Notes: a model not told the origin generated them from the letters alone. A DNA stretch of 16,483 nucleotides from UBA5951 sp012269555 (GCA_038147755.1 JAYQTS010000011.1:1-16483); one strand, 5' to 3'; positions 1-8,102 are shown, counted from the first letter of the stretch. Numbers and translations: made by a program.

Positions 1-1348
1 GAGAAACCTCTTTACCGATTAAAGAGAGCGTTAAACCCAATGATGGAGATTTCGTTGTACCAACCAAGGCTACTCTTATTGGCTGATTGAGTTGTGGTGT
101 TTTAAGGTCAAGATCCCGTTGACATTTTGTAAGCGCATCATCCAAATGATCTTCATTCCATACTTCAATCAATTCAAGCTGTCTTAAGACAAACTCTAAT
201 ATAGGCTTTGAGCCAATAAGAAATTTATCTACAGATTTTTGGTCATATGTCTGGATATCCAAAAAGTATGGAATTATATCTTTGCTTATCGAAGCCAAAG
301 TAGCTGAGGAGGTTCTTAGATGAGAAATAATTTCTTTCCAATTATCCTTTGACTCAAGACTGATATTCTCATTTATCAAAAAAGGTTTTAGTTGCTCAAT
401 AAACTGCTCTAAATCTAAGTTTGCTAAATGGTTGGTATTTATCCAATCAAGTTTTTTAATATCAAATACTGCTCCTGCTTTTTGAACTTCTTGCATTCTA
501 AAATCATTAATTAAATCATCTAAATAAAAGATTTCTTTATCACCTTTTGACCAACCAAGTCGTGCCAACATATTAACCATTGAAGATGGCAAGTATCCTG
601 AAGCTATATATTCATCAAGACTTGTAACAGCATCCCTTTTTGAAAGCCTTTTTTTATTTTCTCCAAGAACAAGTGGAAGATGAGCGTATTCTAGAGGAGG
701 CAATCCAAGAGCTTGTTGAATATGAATTTGTCTGGGTGTATTGCTTAAATGATCTTCACCTCTAATAACAGTTGTAACCCCTTGAGCAGCATCATCAACT
801 ACATTACATAAGTGATAGGTTGGATTGCCATTGCTTCTCAATAAAATTAAGTCATCTAACTCAGAATTATCAAATATTACCTCACCTCTGACTAAATCAT
901 TAAATTTAACTTCCCCATCCCTAGGTGTCTTAAGCCGTAATACTGTATTTTCAGACTTTGACAAGTTTCTCTCTCTACACTTTCCATCATACATCGGCTT
1001 TTTTCCAGCTTTCTGTTGTTCATTCCTAAGACTTTCAAGTCTATCAGGCTGACAATCACAGTAATATCCTAAACCTGAATCAACAATTTTTTGAGCAGCA
1101 TTTAAATAGAGATTTCCTCTTTCAGATTGTTTAACCGGATCTTCATCTGGAGCTAAACCCATCATTTCTAATCCATCTATTATATTTTTCTCAAATTTTT
1201 CTCTTGATCGGTCTTGATCAGTGTCTTCAATACGAAGAAGAAATTTGCCATCATTTTGTTTAGCATAGATATAGTTGTATAACGCTGTACGAACACCACC
1301 TATATGCAAGTTGCCGGTTGGGCTTGGTGCAAACCTGGTCACAGTCAT
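1..1348 (-). CDS. gltX: Glutamyl-tRNA synthetase (3' end cut by window edge)
   Basis: Class I aminoacyl-tRNA synthetase that charges tRNA-Glu with glutamate in the cytoplasm. From the ATG at 1346-1348 the frame is open for 449 codons to the left edge with no interruption. The family is about 465-490 residues, so only a short C-terminal piece is missing. Residues 8-18 (PSPTGNLHIGG) are the HIGH-type ATP motif and residues 233-237 (KRLSK) the KMSKS-type loop, at the spacing of the E. coli enzyme. The RIEDTD signature follows near residue 40. A zinc-site-like pair of cysteines is at 97 and 99 with a third at 124, but the expected fourth ligand two residues on is Glu126, where E. coli has His. 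The start overlaps the dnaQ stop as ATGA, so translation is probably coupled to dnaQ. I see no promoter of its own. A tRNA-Gln-mischarging paralogue cannot be excluded. Confidence 0.96.
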   Translation of the reverse strand, partial: MTVTRFAPSPTGNLHIGGVRTALYNYIYAKQNDGKFLLRIEDTDQDRSREKFEKNIIDGLEMMGLAPDEDPVKQSERGNLYLNAAQKIVDSGLGYYCDCQPDRLESLRNEQQKAGKKPMYDGKCRERNLSKSENTVLRLKTPRDGEVKFNDLVRGEVIFDNSELDDLILLRSNGNPTYHLCNVVDDAAQGVTTVIRGEDHLSNTPRQIHIQQALGLPPLEYAHLPLVLGENKKRLSKRDAVTSLDEYIASGYLPSSMVNMLARLGWSKGDKEIFYLDDLINDFRMQEVQKAGAVFDIKKLDWINTNHLANLDLEQFIEQLKPFLINENISLESKDNWKEIISHLRTSSATLASISKDIIPYFLDIQTYDQKSVDKFLIGSKPILEFVLRQLELIEVWNEDHLDDALTKCQRDLDLKTPQLNQPIRVALVGTTKSPSLGLTLSLIGKEVS

Positions 1349-2057
1349 AATTGATTCCACAATGTAGTGATATTGTTTTGAGATTCAATCTCATTCAATC
1401 TTTTTTTATGCTCCGATACATCACTGGAGTTAGCTTTAAAAGAAGGGATATCAATGTCACTTTTTGTTATCTCTTCTGTGACCCCCTCCTCATTAGCCTC
1501 AGAACTTAAATTGCTGCTGAATTCAAACTTTGATTGCCCTCCAGTTAAATGGAAATAAACATCGGCAAGGATATTTGTATCAAGCATTGCACCGTGATAA
1601 GTCCTATCATAATTATTTATATCAAAGCGTTTGGTGAGTGCATCAAGTGAGTTTCTTTGACCAGGATACTTTTCCCTTGCAATTACAAGCGAATCCTCAA
1701 CTTCACATATTTCTTCTAACTTAGGATAACTTGAAGAAATTAGGTTAAGTTCATTATTAAGAAAACCAAGATCAAAAGGTGCATTATGAATAATTAATGT
1801 ACTGTTATTAATAAACTCTAAAAACTCATCTGCAATGTCAGAGAATTTGGGTTTATCTATTAAGTCTTTGTTTGATATTCCATGGACTTTTGTGCTTCCT
1901 CGTCGATGAGTCTTTCTGGATTTAAATATACATGAAAATGGTCATCCGTCTTCTTTCTGTCTTCTAATAACAAAGCCCCTATTTCAATTATTCTGTGGCC
2001 TTGTTCAACTTCTAAGCCTGTTGTTTCAGTATCGAGAACAATAAATCTTTTACTCAT
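1345..2057 (-). CDS. dnaQ: DNA polymerase III epsilon subunit (proofreading exonuclease), one frameshift
   Basis: 3'-5' proofreading exonuclease of the replicative polymerase. The frame from ATG 2055-2057 breaks at a run of four T (plus strand 1888-1891; AAAA on the coding strand) after AQK. Adding one A there gives AQKVHGISNKDL and an open frame to the TGA at 1345-1347, 237 residues in all (E. coli has 243). All DEDDh residues are present in the restored protein: Asp9 and Glu11 (DTETTG), His91/Asp96 (HNAPFD), His155 and Asp160 (HGAMLDTN). GGQSKFEF near residue 173 matches the position of the E. coli beta-clamp-binding motif, and a low-complexity linker leads to the polymerase-binding tail. 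ATGA overlaps join it to rnhA upstream and gltX downstream. Intact catalytic residues on both sides of the break favour a base-call error over gene loss. Confidence 0.93.
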
Positions 2058-2483
2058 AAATTTTCAATGCCTCTATTAGCCAATTCATCAGCTTTCTCAT
2101 TTCCTGGATTTCCAGAGTGGCCTTTGACCCACTCCCATTCAATATTATGTTTACTGACTAAATTATCAAGTTGAATCCATAAATCTTTATTTTTAACGTC
2201 CTTTTTATTGGCGGTTTTCCAATTATTTTTTTTCCAATTATGAATCCATGAATTGATCCCTTCCATCACATACTTTGAGTCTGTAAAAACTTTGACAGAA
2301 CATGGTTCCTTAAGTGTATTTAACCCTTCAATAACTGCTCTGAGTTCCATTTTATTATTAGTCGTATTAGCTTCTCCACCATACAACTCTTTAACTTCCT
2401 CTTGATAGCTCATTAAGACCCCAGCCACCGATTCCAGGATTACCCCTACAAGCTCCATCCGTATAAATAATTACGTCTTTCAT
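2054..2483 (-). CDS. rnhA: Ribonuclease HI, one frameshift near the N-terminus
   Basis: Endonuclease that cuts the RNA strand of RNA-DNA hybrids (R-loops, primers). From ATG 2481-2483 the protein reads MKDVIIYTDGACRGNPG and GGW, then shifts frame at the C run 2419-2422 (GGGG on the coding strand). The rest, from VLMSYQEE to IENL, is in another frame. The change equals two missing bases or one extra; the usual family pattern GGWGVL favours two missing, giving 143 residues. Catalytic residues are complete in the restored protein: Asp9, Glu47 (NNKMEL), Asp69 (FTDSKY), His123 (VKGHSG) and Asp133 (EKADELA), one less than E. coli numbering throughout. The downstream frame also has an ATG at 2456-2458, but starting there would lose Asp9, so it is not the true start. 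Its TGA overlaps the dnaQ ATG. Its promoter must lie within the 16 bp before gloB and the first codons of gloB. Confidence 0.93.
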
Positions 2484-2499
2484 GCGTTAAAATATAGTA
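2462..2499. promoter_or_regulatory. Divergent rnhA / gloB promoter zone (candidate -10 boxes)
   Basis: Only 16 bp (2484-2499) separate the two start codons. For rnhA the coding strand has TATATT at 2491-2496 on the plus map. It is so close to the ATG at 2483 that the transcript would begin at or next to the start codon. For gloB, TATAAA at 2462-2467 lies inside the rnhA N-terminal codons and would give a leader of about 25 nt. Neither has a convincing -35 box, and neither gene has a strong Shine-Dalgarno sequence. These assignments rest only on visual match to the sigma-70 consensus. Confidence 0.35.
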
Positions 2500-3270
2500 A
2501 TGTTAAAGATTTCACATATCCAAGCTTATAGTGATAATTATATTTGGTTAATTCAAACTAATGAAGGAAATACTTTAGTTGATCCGGGCGATGCAGGTCC
2601 AGTGCTTAATTTTATTAAAAAAGAAGAAATAGTGATCGATGATATATTGATAACACACCATCACTTTGATCATGTTGGTGGTCTTAAAACGCTCAAACCA
2701 CTGATAAAGGGATCAATTATTGGTCCAGAAAGTAAAGATATTAATGACTTAGATTATAAAGTTAAAGATGGCGAATCAATCACTTCAATAGGCTTAGAAT
2801 TCTCTGTTATAGAAATTCCTGGTCATACTCTTGATCACATAGCATTTTATTCAAATACAGAGAAAGAAGTGCTTTTTTGTGGTGATACTATTTTCTCAGG
2901 GGGTTGCGGCAGAGTTTTTGAAGGCACTTTTGAACAAATGAATAACTCAATCAATATCCTTAGCCAGCTTCCAAACTCCACAGAAATATATTGCGCGCAT
3001 GAATACACGCTCTCTAACTTAGTATTTGCAAAACAAGTTGAGCCTATGAATGATGAATTAAATCATTATTATGATGAAGTCATAAAAATGCGAAAAAATG
3101 ATATCTCCACAATTCCAACAACACTTAATAGAGAACTGCAAATTAATCCATTTTTAAGAGTTTCTAATGCTAGTCTAAGAGAATCCATAAGTGATAAACT
3201 TATAAATTCAGTGCAATTATCTGACACTGAAATATTTAAGTTTCTCAGAACATGGAAAGATTCTTTATAG
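2500..3270 (+). CDS. gloB: Hydroxyacylglutathione hydrolase (glyoxalase II)
   Basis: Hydrolyses S-D-lactoylglutathione to D-lactate and glutathione, the second step of methylglyoxal detoxification in the cytoplasm. It is 256 residues, close to the 251 of the E. coli enzyme. The metallo-beta-lactamase fold motif THHHFDH (52-58) supplies His53, His55, Asp57 and His58. The remaining metal ligands are His109 (IPGHT), Asp129 (CGDT) and His167 (AHEYT), giving the full binuclear site. NPFLR near residue 216 is the C-terminal glutathione-binding signature that separates glyoxalase II from general beta-lactamase-fold hydrolases. It is divergent from rnhA, and its last 19 bp overlap mltD. The same partners (rnhA, dnaQ, gloB, mltD) sit together in E. 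coli, from memory, which supports the call. No frameshift is seen. Confidence 0.95.
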   Translation: MLKISHIQAYSDNYIWLIQTNEGNTLVDPGDAGPVLNFIKKEEIVIDDILITHHHFDHVGGLKTLKPLIKGSIIGPESKDINDLDYKVKDGESITSIGLEFSVIEIPGHTLDHIAFYSNTEKEVLFCGDTIFSGGCGRVFEGTFEQMNNSINILSQLPNSTEIYCAHEYTLSNLVFAKQVEPMNDELNHYYDEVIKMRKNDISTIPTTLNRELQINPFLRVSNASLRESISDKLINSVQLSDTEIFKFLRTWKDSL

Positions 3271-4712
3271 TATTTCTTACCCTTCTTATTGCTTACGGCT
3301 GCTCTAGCTTCAATATTATTCCTGCAAGACCCTATGTAGATATAGAACCTTCCAAAGAAGTACTTGTTACCGAGGTTAAATATAACAACATTTGGGACAG
3401 AATTTTTAAAGAAAATAATTTTATAGATGATCCTCTTCCAAACGAGACCGAAAAATATGTCACAAGATTCTTAAAAAATAAGAAGCACTTTAATGATTTA
3501 ATTTTAAATGGAGAATATTACTTATTTGAAGTTTTAGAGGAGCTTGATCGATATAGACTCCCATCAGAATTTGCATTACTTCCTTACATTGAAAGTAACT
3601 ATGATCCTTTTTCAATATCTTCATCTGGTGCAGTCGGCTTGTGGCAACTTATGCCAACAACAGGCAAAATTTATAATTTAGAAAAAACCTGGTGGGTTGA
3701 AGAGCGTCATGATCCAATTGAATCAACAAAGGCGGCAGTAAAATATCTTGCTTATCTTTATAACAGATTTGATAGAAACCCTACTCTTACATTGATTGCC
3801 TATCATGCTGGCCCTACCTATTTAGAAAAACAAATAAGGATCCTTGAGAGCCGAGGTAGAGAAGTTACTCTGAAGAACCTGAAGTTATCAAGAGAAAGCT
3901 TCAATTATGTTCCAAAATTTTTAGCCATTAACAAAATTGTTAAAAACCCATACAAGTATGGTGTTAATTTACCCATTCTTCCTAATAAAAAAGTAATTGA
4001 TAAAATCCAGATTGAAGGTCAAGTGGAGATGCTCCCATTTAGTGAATTTACCGGGATCACACCTGAATTTTTATATCAATTGAATGCTGGTTATACAAAG
4101 TGGGCAACACCTCCGATAAATAATACTGTTTTATTTTTACCAATTGAACGATTGAATGCTATTGAAGGTGATATAGATGATTATTTTCAAGAAAATCCCA
4201 TAAGATGGATGACCCATAATGTATCTTCTGGTGAAACTTTATGGGACATAGCAAAGCTTTATGATGTAGCTGTAGATGATTTAAAATTGGTTAACTCTAA
4301 ATCTGATCAAAGCCTTCTCTCCATAAATGAAACATTGTTAGTTCCGTTAGGGGATCCAGAGATTACTACCTTTATTCCATATCAAACTCACATTGTGAGT
4401 GAAGGTGACACCTTGTGGAGTCTGGGAAGAAAATACAACATAGCACCTATTGAAATTGCTCGAAATAATCAGTTATCTATAAATGGTGTTCTCTCTATTG
4501 GGGTTGCCTTAAATATTGGTACAGGGAATATTGCAAGATCGATGCAAGCAAAAAAACGCTCGATTCTTTATAGCGTTAAGCAAGGTGATAATTTATATAA
4601 GATTTCTGAATTATTCAATATTGAGATAAGCGAAATTATGGAAGTTAATAACTTATCCTCTAATGACTTGAGTCCAGGTCAAATTTTAAAGCTAATAATT
4701 AGTGCAATATAG
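3252..4712 (+). CDS. mltD: Membrane-bound lytic murein transglycosylase D, three LysM repeats
   Basis: Cleaves peptidoglycan glycan strands to 1,6-anhydromuropeptides in the periplasm. The N-terminus MERFFIVFLTLLIAYGC is a lipoprotein signal with the acylated cysteine at residue 17. The transglycosylase domain (about 95-240) contains the family 1 SLT pattern with catalytic Glu114 (YIESNYDP), followed by GAVGLWQLMP and AYHAGP. Three LysM peptidoglycan-binding repeats follow at about 321-366, 379-424 and 439-484 (each starting like V-x-x-G-(D/E)-(T/N)-L-(W/Y)). At 486 residues it is longer than the 452 of E. coli, which carries two. The start codon lies inside gloB (19 bp overlap in another frame), so the two are co-transcribed. 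The stop is one base from the oppC stop on the other strand, and I see no terminator hairpin between them. Confidence 0.94.
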   Translation: MERFFIVFLTLLIAYGCSSFNIIPARPYVDIEPSKEVLVTEVKYNNIWDRIFKENNFIDDPLPNETEKYVTRFLKNKKHFNDLILNGEYYLFEVLEELDRYRLPSEFALLPYIESNYDPFSISSSGAVGLWQLMPTTGKIYNLEKTWWVEERHDPIESTKAAVKYLAYLYNRFDRNPTLTLIAYHAGPTYLEKQIRILESRGREVTLKNLKLSRESFNYVPKFLAINKIVKNPYKYGVNLPILPNKKVIDKIQIEGQVEMLPFSEFTGITPEFLYQLNAGYTKWATPPINNTVLFLPIERLNAIEGDIDDYFQENPIRWMTHNVSSGETLWDIAKLYDVAVDDLKLVNSKSDQSLLSINETLLVPLGDPEITTFIPYQTHIVSEGDTLWSLGRKYNIAPIEIARNNQLSINGVLSIGVALNIGTGNIARSMQAKKRSILYSVKQGDNLYKISELFNIEISEIMEVNNLSSNDLSPGQILKLIISAI

Positions 4713-4713
4713 A

Positions 4714-5566
4714 TTAATCATTTGAGGTTTTAGGATCTAAAGCATCCCGTAAACCATCGCCAAAGAAATTTAATGCAAACAGGGTTATTGTAAAAGTTAA
4801 AGCTGGGTAAATTAGCAACCAAGAGAATTCTTCCATTGACTCGACGCCATACCTAATTAGCGTCCCCCAACTACTCATAGGTGGTTGAACACCTAATCCA
4901 AGAAAGCTTAGAAATGCCTCTAGTAGCATCACTTGTGGAATCGTTAAAGTTGCATACACTGCAATCGGTCCTAAAATATTCGGAAAAATGTGTTTAGTGA
5001 ATAAACGAATATTTGGCACTCCCATGGCTTGGGCAGCCAAAACATATTCTTGATTTTTTATATTTATAACTTGGCCTCTTACAATTCGAGCCATCGTCAG
5101 CCACTCCACTGCTCCTATTGCCATAAATAATAACCATATATTTCTACCAAAAATAACCATTAATAAGATTATGAAGATAATAAAAGGAAGACCATATAGA
5201 ACATCAACAATTCGCATCATCACCGAATCTATTCTGCCACCAAAATAGCCCGCAACTATTCCCCATGTGACTCCAATCACTAATGCAACAGCCGTAGCTA
5301 CAAATCCTACTAAAAGTGAGACACGTGCTCCATACAAGATTCTACTGAGCAAATCTCTTCCCAATGTATCAGTACCAAGCAAATACTCTGGAGATGGTGG
5401 CGTCGCCCCAAGCTCTAGATTTTGATATGCATATGAATGGGTTGCTAAAAAAGGTGCAAAAATTGCTGCCAAAATTAAAATTGCAAGAATGACAGGCGCT
5501 TATCACAGCAGCTTTATTATTGGTTAATCGTCTATAAGCATCACTCCACAATGACTGATTGCTCAT
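4714..5566 (-). CDS. oppC: Oligopeptide ABC transporter permease, OppC type, one frameshift
   Basis: Inner-membrane permease of a peptide-type ABC importer, pairing with OppB. From ATG 5564-5566 (MSNQSLWSDAYRRL) the frame runs to AAVISA, then a surplus A on the plus strand at 5494 shifts it. Without that base it reads ISAVILAILILAAIFAPFL and on to the stop, 283 residues in all (family 280-300). The LGTDTLGRDLLSR motif, four to five further hydrophobic segments, and the ATPase-docking EAA loop (EYVLAAQAMGV to HIFPNILGP) all match OppC, as does the ending GDGLRDALDPK. AGAGG lies ahead of the start at SD distance, and the ATG overlaps the restored oppB stop as ATGA. It ends convergently one base from mltD. 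DppC or another subfamily is possible; the substrate is not shown. Confidence 0.88.
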
Positions 5567-6485
5567 TGATTGTTGCCTCTGCTCTGAGGGTTGACTAATA
5601 GCAAAGGCAAGATCAGAGTAAATTGAAAATAATAATTAGGACGGAAAAGAAAATTGTGGTTCCAAGAATCATTGTGTAATCCCTATTAAAAGCTGCCTCT
5701 ACATAAAACCTTCCTAAGCCAGGAATTTGAAAGATGGTCTCTACAACAAAAGAGCCTCCAATCAGTCCAGCTGCTGCGGGACCTAAAAAAGAAATAACGG
5801 GAATAATCCACCTCGCATTGCATGACCAAATACAACCCTAAATTCCGATAAGCCCTTAGCACGTGCAGTTCTTATATAGTCTTGATTAAGTGTTTCAAGC
5901 ATACCGCCCCTACTCAATCTAGCAATATATGCTGCATATGCAGCACCCAGAGTTATAGATGGAAGTATTTTATCACCAGGCAAAGAATCCCACCCAGAGA
6001 CCGGAAGAGCTTCCAAGTAAATCCCAAAATATAAAACCAACAATGGCCCAAGTAAAAAAGTTGGCATACAAATTCCAATCATTGCGACTGTCATAGGGAT
6101 ATAATCGAAAAGTGTATTCCTTTTAACAGCAGCTAGGACGCCAGCAGAAATACCAATAATGATAGCTACAATGATTGCATAAAATGCTAATTCCAATGTT
6201 ACTGGAAAGCCTGTAAAAATCATTTCAGTAACTGATCGACCTGGATACCTAAAGGAAGGACCAAAATCGCCTTGTAAAAGATTAACCATATAATCTTTGT
6301 ACTGAACTAAAACCGGAGCATCTAGATTGTAGACTTCATTTAAATTTTTAAGCACCTGATCAGGCAATGTCTTCTCAGCATCAAAGGGACCACCAGGCGC
6401 CATCCTTATTAAGAAAAATGTAATTGAGATTACTATTAAGATTACAGGAATAGCAATCAACAGACGTCTAAAAGATGCCAAGCAT
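5563..6485 (-). CDS. oppB: Oligopeptide ABC transporter permease, OppB type, three frameshifts
   Basis: Partner permease of OppC. The clean part runs from RRLLIAIPVILIVISITFF through APGGPF, GDFGPSFRYPGRS and the EAA loop (YIRTARAKGL to HAMRGG). It then needs three corrections: one base missing near 5801-5806 (restores GLIPVISFLGP), two missing or one extra near 5612-5622 (restores FNLLSDLAF), and one extra at 5596 (restores AIVNPQS). The corrected frame ends at a TGA at 5563-5565 that overlaps the oppC ATG. About 305 residues result, the size of E. coli OppB. The start is uncertain. ATG 6483-6485 gives MLGIF and would need a length correction in the T run at 6470-6473. TTG 6479-6481 needs none and gives MASFRRLL. 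Either start overlaps the end of oppA as the sequence stands. Confidence 0.86.
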
Positions 6486-8090
6486 ATCAGTTTCTTTGAG
6501 GTACACGAATTTAGGATGATGAACATCAAGGATGTTTGGATGCCATCCTTTTACATCTTGACTTAATTGATATTGTCTAACGTATGTATAAATCGGAATT
6601 ATTGGCATCTCATCAATTAAAAGCCTCTCAGCTTCCATAAAAACTTTATAACGCTCCTCTTGATTATTGATAGAATTTGCAAGCTCTATCAGTCGATCAT
6701 ATTCAGAATTTTCCCAACCTGTTTTATTGTTACCACGATTAGGACGCAGGGTATCAAGAAAAGTATTAGGATCCTCATAATCTCCTATCCAACCTGCTCT
6801 AGAGACCTGAAAATCCCCAACCATTTCTCTTGCCAAGTAAACCTTCCAGTCTTGGTTCACAAGTTCAACATTGATACCAAGATTTTGTTGCCACATCTGT
6901 TGAATTGCTAAGGCAATTTTTCTATGTCCTTCTTGAGTATTAAATAATATCTCTAACTTCGGAAAGCCCTCACCATTTGGGTAACCAGCCTTAGTAAGTA
7001 AAGTATTTGCTAAAGCTGGATCAAAGGGAACTTCAGTATCGGGATAGTAGTTTGCTGAACCTGGAGGCGTGAATGAATAAGCCGGCTTTTGACCGCACTT
7101 CGAAACTTTTTCTACAATCTGAGTTCTGTTAATTGCATATGCCAAAGCTTTTCTAACGTTGACGTCCTTAAGCACCTCATTAGTAGTATTAATTCTATAA
7201 AAATAGGTTCCCATATAGGGATCAATACGTAAGTTTGGGTTATTCTCTTCAAGATAAACAGGACATTTTTCTAATGGCACTACATTTGTTACATGAAGTT
7301 GTCCGGCTCTAAACATTCTGTCTTCGGTTGATTCATTGGAGACAGGATAAAAATGTATTTCATTTAATCGCACCTTACTTGCGTCCCAGTAAGTAGGACT
7401 CTTTTCAACAACAATTTTTTTGTTAAGCTCCCAACTTTTTAGATTAAACGGTCCGTTGCAAACAAAATTTCCAGGCCTAGTCCACTCACCATTCCTATCA
7501 TCGATTGAACCGAATGCAAGAACGGTATCCTTATGCACTGGATAAGTAGAATAATGTGATAAAAGCTTAATAAAGAAAGCTGTTGGTGAATGCAGCTCTA
7601 CTTCTAAAGTCTTATCAGAAATAGCTTTGACTCCTACTTGATCAAAATCGGTTATTTCTCCCTGATGAAACTCCTTAGCATTTTTAACGTAATAAAGCAT
7701 ATCAGGATATTGAGATCCTAAAGATGCCGTTAAGATTCTTTGCCATGACCAAACAAAGTCTTCTGCTGTAACGGGCTCTCCATTTGACCAACTTGCATCT
7801 TCATGAATATTAAAGATATAGGTTTTACCGTCTTGAGAAATTTCCCATGATTTTGCAACCCCAGGTAGATTAGGTCCGCCTTTAGGATTATTGATTGTTA
7901 ATCCTTCACAAAGAGCAGTCAATAAATGATTTTCAGGTACACCCGTAACGATATGTGGGTCAATTCCTTGTGGTTCAGTGCCATTACCAAAATGAAACAC
8001 TTGATCACGAAGACCTGCATCAACTGGTGATTCATTATTTGAACAATTTGCAAGGAGCAGTAATAAGATAAATGTATATTGAACTTTCAC
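6468..8090 (-). CDS. oppA: Peptide ABC transporter substrate-binding lipoprotein, OppA type
   Basis: Extracytoplasmic binding protein (SBP_bac_5 family) that delivers peptides to the OppBC permease. It is 540 residues, about the length of E. coli OppA (543), with no internal frameshift. MKVQYTFILLLLLANC is a lipoprotein-type signal with Cys16; the N before the cysteine is unusual for a lipobox. Family hallmarks include GTEPQGIDPH near the N-terminus, the WSNGEPVTAEDFVWSW motif near residue 105, GPFNLKSWE, and the C-terminal GWIGDYEDPNTFLD region. The start codon is GTG (8088-8090), with no ATG giving a full signal peptide. The C-terminus (KETDMLGIF) overlaps the start of oppB and may be misread if there is an indel at the junction. 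It is first in the oppABC unit, and no oppD or oppF ATPase gene is in the window. Confidence 0.92.
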   Translation of the reverse strand: MKVQYTFILLLLLANCSNNESPVDAGLRDQVFHFGNGTEPQGIDPHIVTGVPENHLLTALCEGLTINNPKGGPNLPGVAKSWEISQDGKTYIFNIHEDASWSNGEPVTAEDFVWSWQRILTASLGSQYPDMLYYVKNAKEFHQGEITDFDQVGVKAISDKTLEVELHSPTAFFIKLLSHYSTYPVHKDTVLAFGSIDDRNGEWTRPGNFVCNGPFNLKSWELNKKIVVEKSPTYWDASKVRLNEIHFYPVSNESTEDRMFRAGQLHVTNVVPLEKCPVYLEENNPNLRIDPYMGTYFYRINTTNEVLKDVNVRKALAYAINRTQIVEKVSKCGQKPAYSFTPPGSANYYPDTEVPFDPALANTLLTKAGYPNGEGFPKLEILFNTQEGHRKIALAIQQMWQQNLGINVELVNQDWKVYLAREMVGDFQVSRAGWIGDYEDPNTFLDTLRPNRGNNKTGWENSEYDRLIELANSINNQEERYKVFMEAERLLIDEMPIIPIYTYVRQYQLSQDVKGWHPNILDVHHPKFVYLKETDMLGIF

Positions 8091-8096
8091 TTGCGT

Positions 8097-8102
8097 ATTA
8101 TA
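8097..8102 (-). promoter_or_regulatory. Candidate -10 box for oppA
   Basis: The coding strand carries a perfect TATAAT here, preceded by CA. Transcription starting about seven bases on would begin at the oppA GTG at 8090, so the message could be leaderless or nearly so. No good -35 hexamer sits at 16-18 bp, and no Shine-Dalgarno sequence lies between the box and the start. The element is in the only gap (8091-8145) between the upstream receptor terminator and oppA. Confidence 0.45.

Noticed and set aside
1880..1900. Programmed ribosomal frameshifting in dnaQ
   Set aside because: The site CAAAAGTCC is not a classic slippery heptamer, no stimulatory structure is evident, and programmed shifting is known for dnaX, not dnaQ. 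The many other indels make an error likelier.
2054..2458. Starting rnhA at the internal ATG 2456-2458
   Set aside because: That start gives MELVGVILES, losing the TDG catalytic aspartate; the upstream ATG at 2483 in the other frame gives the true N-terminus.
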